This document shows positions 37,306 through 39,715 of a stretch of 39,715 nucleotides of DNA, piece after piece. A model generated the notes under the pieces. It was not told the origin of the DNA and ran no database searches. It saw nothing but the letters and a program-made list of their open reading frames with translations. The stretch lies in NCBI GenBank assembly GCA_951801655.1, contig CATONV010000017.1, positions 1-39,715 of the forward strand. Reading direction: 5' to 3'. Position numbers and translations under genes: made by a program. Numbering within the stretch: position 1 is the stretch's first letter; each line of letters begins with the position of its first letter. The DNA is from an uncultured Oscillospiraceae bacterium. GTDB lineage: Bacteria; Bacillota; Clostridia; Oscillospirales; Oscillospiraceae.

Positions 37306-37428
37306 TCTGCTGAAGACTGTATACGGCGTGCAATAGGATTGGAGCAAGTTTTGCTGGTGGGTATTTACCAGTTTTTGTTGGTCAAGTTCGGTAAAAACGC
37401 TGAAATAATTGTTTTTACTCTATACAGA

Positions 37429-37477
37429 TTGACAATTTGAACAGACATGCTATAATGTACTAAAATAGTACATTATA
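37429..37477 (+). promoter_or_regulatory. Promoter with a perfect palindromic operator for the Rrf2 gene
   Basis: TTGACA (37429-37434) and TATAAT (37451-37456) are 16 bp apart with an extended -10 TGC. A perfect palindrome with 12-bp arms, TATAATGTACTA (37451-37462) and TAGTACATTATA (37466-37477), begins at the -10 and covers the start site. A repressor bound there would block initiation. Confidence 0.8.
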
Positions 37478-37492
37478 GGAGGAGTGGTCCCC

Positions 37493-37885
37493 TTGCTGAT
37501 GACACGGGAGATGGATTATGCGCTGCGTATACTGCGCGCGTTGTATCGGGAGCAGCAGCTGTCCGCCGCCGCCATTGCCCAGCGGGAGAACATGCCAAAG
37601 GCTATCACGCTGAAGGTATTAAAGGAGCTTCACGCCGCCGGTTTGGTGTCCAGTCGCAGGGGGGCCAGCGGAGGGTATGTGCTGAAAGAGACCTGCGAGG
37701 AACTGTACCTTTGGGACCTGTTTCAAGCCTTGGGAGAACCGGTATATGTCAACCGATGCCAGCGGCCCGGCTACCGGTGTGAGAACCGGCCCGAGGGAGA
37801 CTGCGGTCTGTGCCGGGAACTGTCCAGAATTCAGAGTGCGCTGGACAGGGAGCTGCATAAAACGCCGTTGAGCGCCATATTCTAA
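37493..37885 (+). CDS. Rrf2-family regulator, probable iron-sulfur or redox sensor
   Basis: This 130-residue protein has the Rrf2 winged helix (MLMTREMDYALRILRALYR, SAAAIAQRENMPKAITLKVL, RRGASGGYVL). Cysteines C89, C96, C104 and C107 in the wing-distal loop (NRCQRPGYRC and GDCGLC) resemble the Fe-S cluster ligands of IscR/NsrR/RsrR types. The start is TTG 37493, 10 nt after AGGAGG; a GTG at 37484 is too close to that site. It is the first gene of an operon with the acyl-CoA dehydrogenase fusion and very likely represses itself. Confidence 0.9.
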   Translation: MLMTREMDYALRILRALYREQQLSAAAIAQRENMPKAITLKVLKELHAAGLVSSRRGASGGYVLKETCEELYLWDLFQALGEPVYVNRCQRPGYRCENRPEGDCGLCRELSRIQSALDRELHKTPLSAIF

Positions 37886-37917
37886 TCGAATTTTATATAA
37901 GAGGAGGAAGTATCTGT

Positions 37918-39715
37918 ATGCTGTATCAAACCACACAGGAGCATGAGGCGCTTCGTGCCAAGGTACGGGAGTTTGCCGAAACCGAGGTCAAGCCGATCGC
38001 CTTCATGCTGGACCAGAACAACCAATTTCCCACCGAAGCGGTAAAGAAGATGGGGGAGCTGGGTCTGATGGGCCTGCCCTATGAGAAGAAGTACGGCGGC
38101 GCTGGACTGGACGCACTGAGCTACGCCATCGCCGTAGAGGAGTTGGCCCGGGTGGACGGCGGCGTGGGCGTGATCCTGTCGGCCCACACCTCTCTGGGCA
38201 CCTACCCCATCTACGCCTTCGGCAGCGAGGAGCAGAAGAAAAAGTACCTGCCCGACCTGTGCTCCGGCCGGAAAATCGGCGCCTTCGGCCTGACCGAGCC
38301 CAACGCCGGTTCCGACGCCGGCGGCACCGAGACCACCGCCGAGGACATGGGGGACCACTATCTCCTCAACGGCGAGAAAATCTTCATCACCAACGGCGGC
38401 GAGGCCGACACCTACGTGGTATTCGCCGTTACCACCCCCGGCATCGGCACCCGGGGCATCTCTGCCTTTATCGTGGAAAAGGGTTGGGAGGGCTTCACCT
38501 TTGAGGAGCACTACGACAAAATGGGCATCCGCTCCTCTGCCACTTGCCAGCTCAACTTCAACGGTGTGAAGATTCCCAAGGAGAACTTGCTGGGCGAGGA
38601 GGGCCAGGGCTTCAAAATCGCCATGTCCACTCTGGACGGCGGTCGCATTGGCATCGCCGCTCAGGCCCTGGGCATCGCCCAGGGGGCCTACGAGGCCGCC
38701 GTGGAGTACTCCAAGGAGAGAGTCCAGTTCGGCAAGCCCATCTGCCAGCAGCAGAACATCGCCTTTAAGATCGCCGACATGGCCACCAAGCTGCGCTGCG
38801 CCCGGTTCCTGGTCTACTCCGCCGCCGAGCTGAAGCAGGCCCACGTCCCCTACGGCATGGAGTCCGCCATGGCTAAGCAGTACGCCTCCGACATTGCCCT
38901 GGAGGTCACCAACGACGCCCTCCAGATCTTCGGCGGCTGTGGCTATCTGAAGGGCATGGAGGTGGAGAGGTTCTACCGGGATGCGAAGATCACCACCATC
39001 TACGAGGGCACCAACGAGATCCAGCGGGTCGTCATCGCCTCCCACATTCTGGGCAAGGCGGCCAAGGAGGCCCCCGCCGCCGCCGCAGCTGGCCCCCGGG
39101 GCCCTGAGACCGGCGCCCGGAAGCGACTCATCCTTAAGGACGGCACCGCCCAGGAGAAGGTGGAGACCCTAGTCGCCAACCTGAAAAAGGACGGCCACGA
39201 CTTCACCGTGGGCATCCCCATGGACACCCCCATCACCCAGGCTGAGAGAGTGGTCTCCGCCGGCCAGGGCATCGGGGAGAAGAAAAACATGAGACTCATC
39301 GAGGACTTGGCCAAGGCCGCCGGCGCGGCGATTGGCTCCAGCCGCCCTGTGGCCGAGACGTTGAAGTACGTCCCCCTTAACCGCTATGTAGGTATGTCCG
39401 GCCAGAAGTTTAAGGGCAATCTGTACATCGCCTGCGGCATCTCCGGGGCCATTCAGCACCTGAAGGGCATCAAGGACGCCTCCTGCATCGTGGCAATCAA
39501 TAAAAATCCCAACGCCAAGATTTTCAAAAACTGCGACTACGGCATCGTGGGCGACGTGCTGGAGATTCTGCCTCTGCTCACCAAGGCCCTGGACACCGGC
39601 GAGAAGCTCCCTGCCCCGCCCATGACCAAGATGAAACGCATGGCCCCCAAGAAGGTCTACCAGCCCCGGAAGCTGTACATCTGCAACGGCTGCGGCCACG
39701 AGTACGACCCCATGC
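37918..39715 (+). CDS. Acyl-CoA dehydrogenase fused to ETF-alpha and rubredoxin domains (partial)
   Basis: The open frame runs off the window after 599 codons. Residues 1-378 form a full acyl-CoA dehydrogenase: GLTEPNAGSDAGG, FITNGGEADTYVVFA, RIGIAAQALGIAQGA, QIFGGCGYLKG and the catalytic base E363 in IYEGTNEIQR. An Ala/Pro linker (about 380-400) leads to residues 401-575, which match the FAD-binding C-terminal domain of ETF alpha (AERVVSAGQGIG, GAAIGSSRPVAET, YIACGISGAIQHL, YGIVGDVLEILPLL). At 586 rubredoxin begins, LYICNGCGHEYDP, with C589xxC592. The design lets electrons pass from acyl-CoA FAD to ETF FAD to iron in one chain. The substrate is likely short-chain. GAGGAGG precedes the ATG. 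Confidence 0.92.
   Translation, partial: MLYQTTQEHEALRAKVREFAETEVKPIAFMLDQNNQFPTEAVKKMGELGLMGLPYEKKYGGAGLDALSYAIAVEELARVDGGVGVILSAHTSLGTYPIYAFGSEEQKKKYLPDLCSGRKIGAFGLTEPNAGSDAGGTETTAEDMGDHYLLNGEKIFITNGGEADTYVVFAVTTPGIGTRGISAFIVEKGWEGFTFEEHYDKMGIRSSATCQLNFNGVKIPKENLLGEEGQGFKIAMSTLDGGRIGIAAQALGIAQGAYEAAVEYSKERVQFGKPICQQQNIAFKIADMATKLRCARFLVYSAAELKQAHVPYGMESAMAKQYASDIALEVTNDALQIFGGCGYLKGMEVERFYRDAKITTIYEGTNEIQRVVIASHILGKAAKEAPAAAAAGPRGPETGARKRLILKDGTAQEKVETLVANLKKDGHDFTVGIPMDTPITQAERVVSAGQGIGEKKNMRLIEDLAKAAGAAIGSSRPVAETLKYVPLNRYVGMSGQKFKGNLYIACGISGAIQHLKGIKDASCIVAINKNPNAKIFKNCDYGIVGDVLEILPLLTKALDTGEKLPAPPMTKMKRMAPKKVYQPRKLYICNGCGHEYDPM

Noticed and set aside
35917-37347. Minus-strand open frame of 476 codons
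   Set aside because: It is the reverse of the M23 coiled-coil gene; the Leu/Gly/His composition reflects GC-rich antisense codons.
37882-39045. Minus-strand open frame of 387 codons
   Set aside because: It is antisense to the acyl-CoA dehydrogenase, which has an intact catalytic sequence.
1-39715. CRISPR array, tRNA, rRNA, prophage or insertion sequence
   Set aside because: No regularly spaced direct repeats, no tRNA cloverleaf or rRNA segments, no transposase, integrase or phage structural genes were seen by eye; a computed scan would be needed to exclude short tRNA-like structures.

Overview
The window is a 39.7 kb piece of a GC-rich (around 60% by eye) Firmicutes chromosome. It most resembles a spore-forming Oscillospiraceae gut bacterium of the Flavonifractor / Lawsonibacter / Pseudoflavonifractor kind. 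The evidence is the spoIVB-spo0A pair, the GlnK/GlnL-type two-component system, the infC-rpmI-rplT operon, strong AGGAGG ribosome binding sites, TTGACA/TATAAT promoters and GTG or TTG starts. The assignment rests on gene content and style; no database was searched. Most of the window is ordinary core genome; the accessory signals are mainly small and intergenic.

Layout. 1-4.2 kb (+): end of a uracil permease, two small unknown genes, an ArsC/Spx-like protein, the sporulation protease SpoIVB, Spo0A, and a TSCPD protein with Spo0A-box-like sites in its leader. 4.2-8.8 kb: a minus-strand unknown gene, then a plus-strand run of HAD phosphatase (YqeG), endonuclease-IV-like TIM barrel, M24 peptidase, SLOG protein and QueH. 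8.8-14.7 kb (-): Na+/glutamate symporter GltS, a GlnL/GlnK-like two-component pair, an acyltransferase-fold protein, and rplT-rpmI-infC behind a perfect consensus promoter, with a rare AUC start for infC. 14.7-22 kb (-): membrane-anchored unknown, TsaD, RimI, CPBP protease, papain-like amidase, a membrane protein and DNA polymerase I.

22-26.9 kb: MBOAT O-acyltransferase with its SGNH-like partner (surface polymer acylation), a CPA2 cation/proton antiporter and a minus-strand rRNA-type methyltransferase. 27-30.6 kb: DivIVA-like protein, an inserted module described below, two ribbon-helix-helix genes, ComFC and MreB. 30.6-34 kb: MscS channel, DUF4830 protein, RsuA-family pseudouridine synthase and a CdaR/PucR-type regulator. 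34-37.3 kb: FtsE, FtsX, a 34-residue membrane peptide and an EnvC-like M23 hydrolase, a coherent septal wall-hydrolysis operon. 37.4 kb to the end: an Rrf2 regulator with a perfect palindromic operator over its own promoter, then an acyl-CoA dehydrogenase fused to an ETF-alpha domain and a rubredoxin, cut by the window edge.

The most interesting region is 27,751-28,264. A 72-bp direct repeat copying the 3' end of divIVA plus a promoter flanks a module with the logic of a type I toxin-antitoxin locus. It has a consensus promoter, a ribosome binding site inside a hairpin, a 31-residue basic/hydrophobic peptide, a terminator, and a perfect TTGACA-17-TATAAT promoter on the opposite strand firing an antisense RNA from where the mRNA ends. 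The second notable signal is a family of short palindromic repeats beginning TGTAGGG(G)C. In four separate genes the repeat's own TAG is the stop codon.
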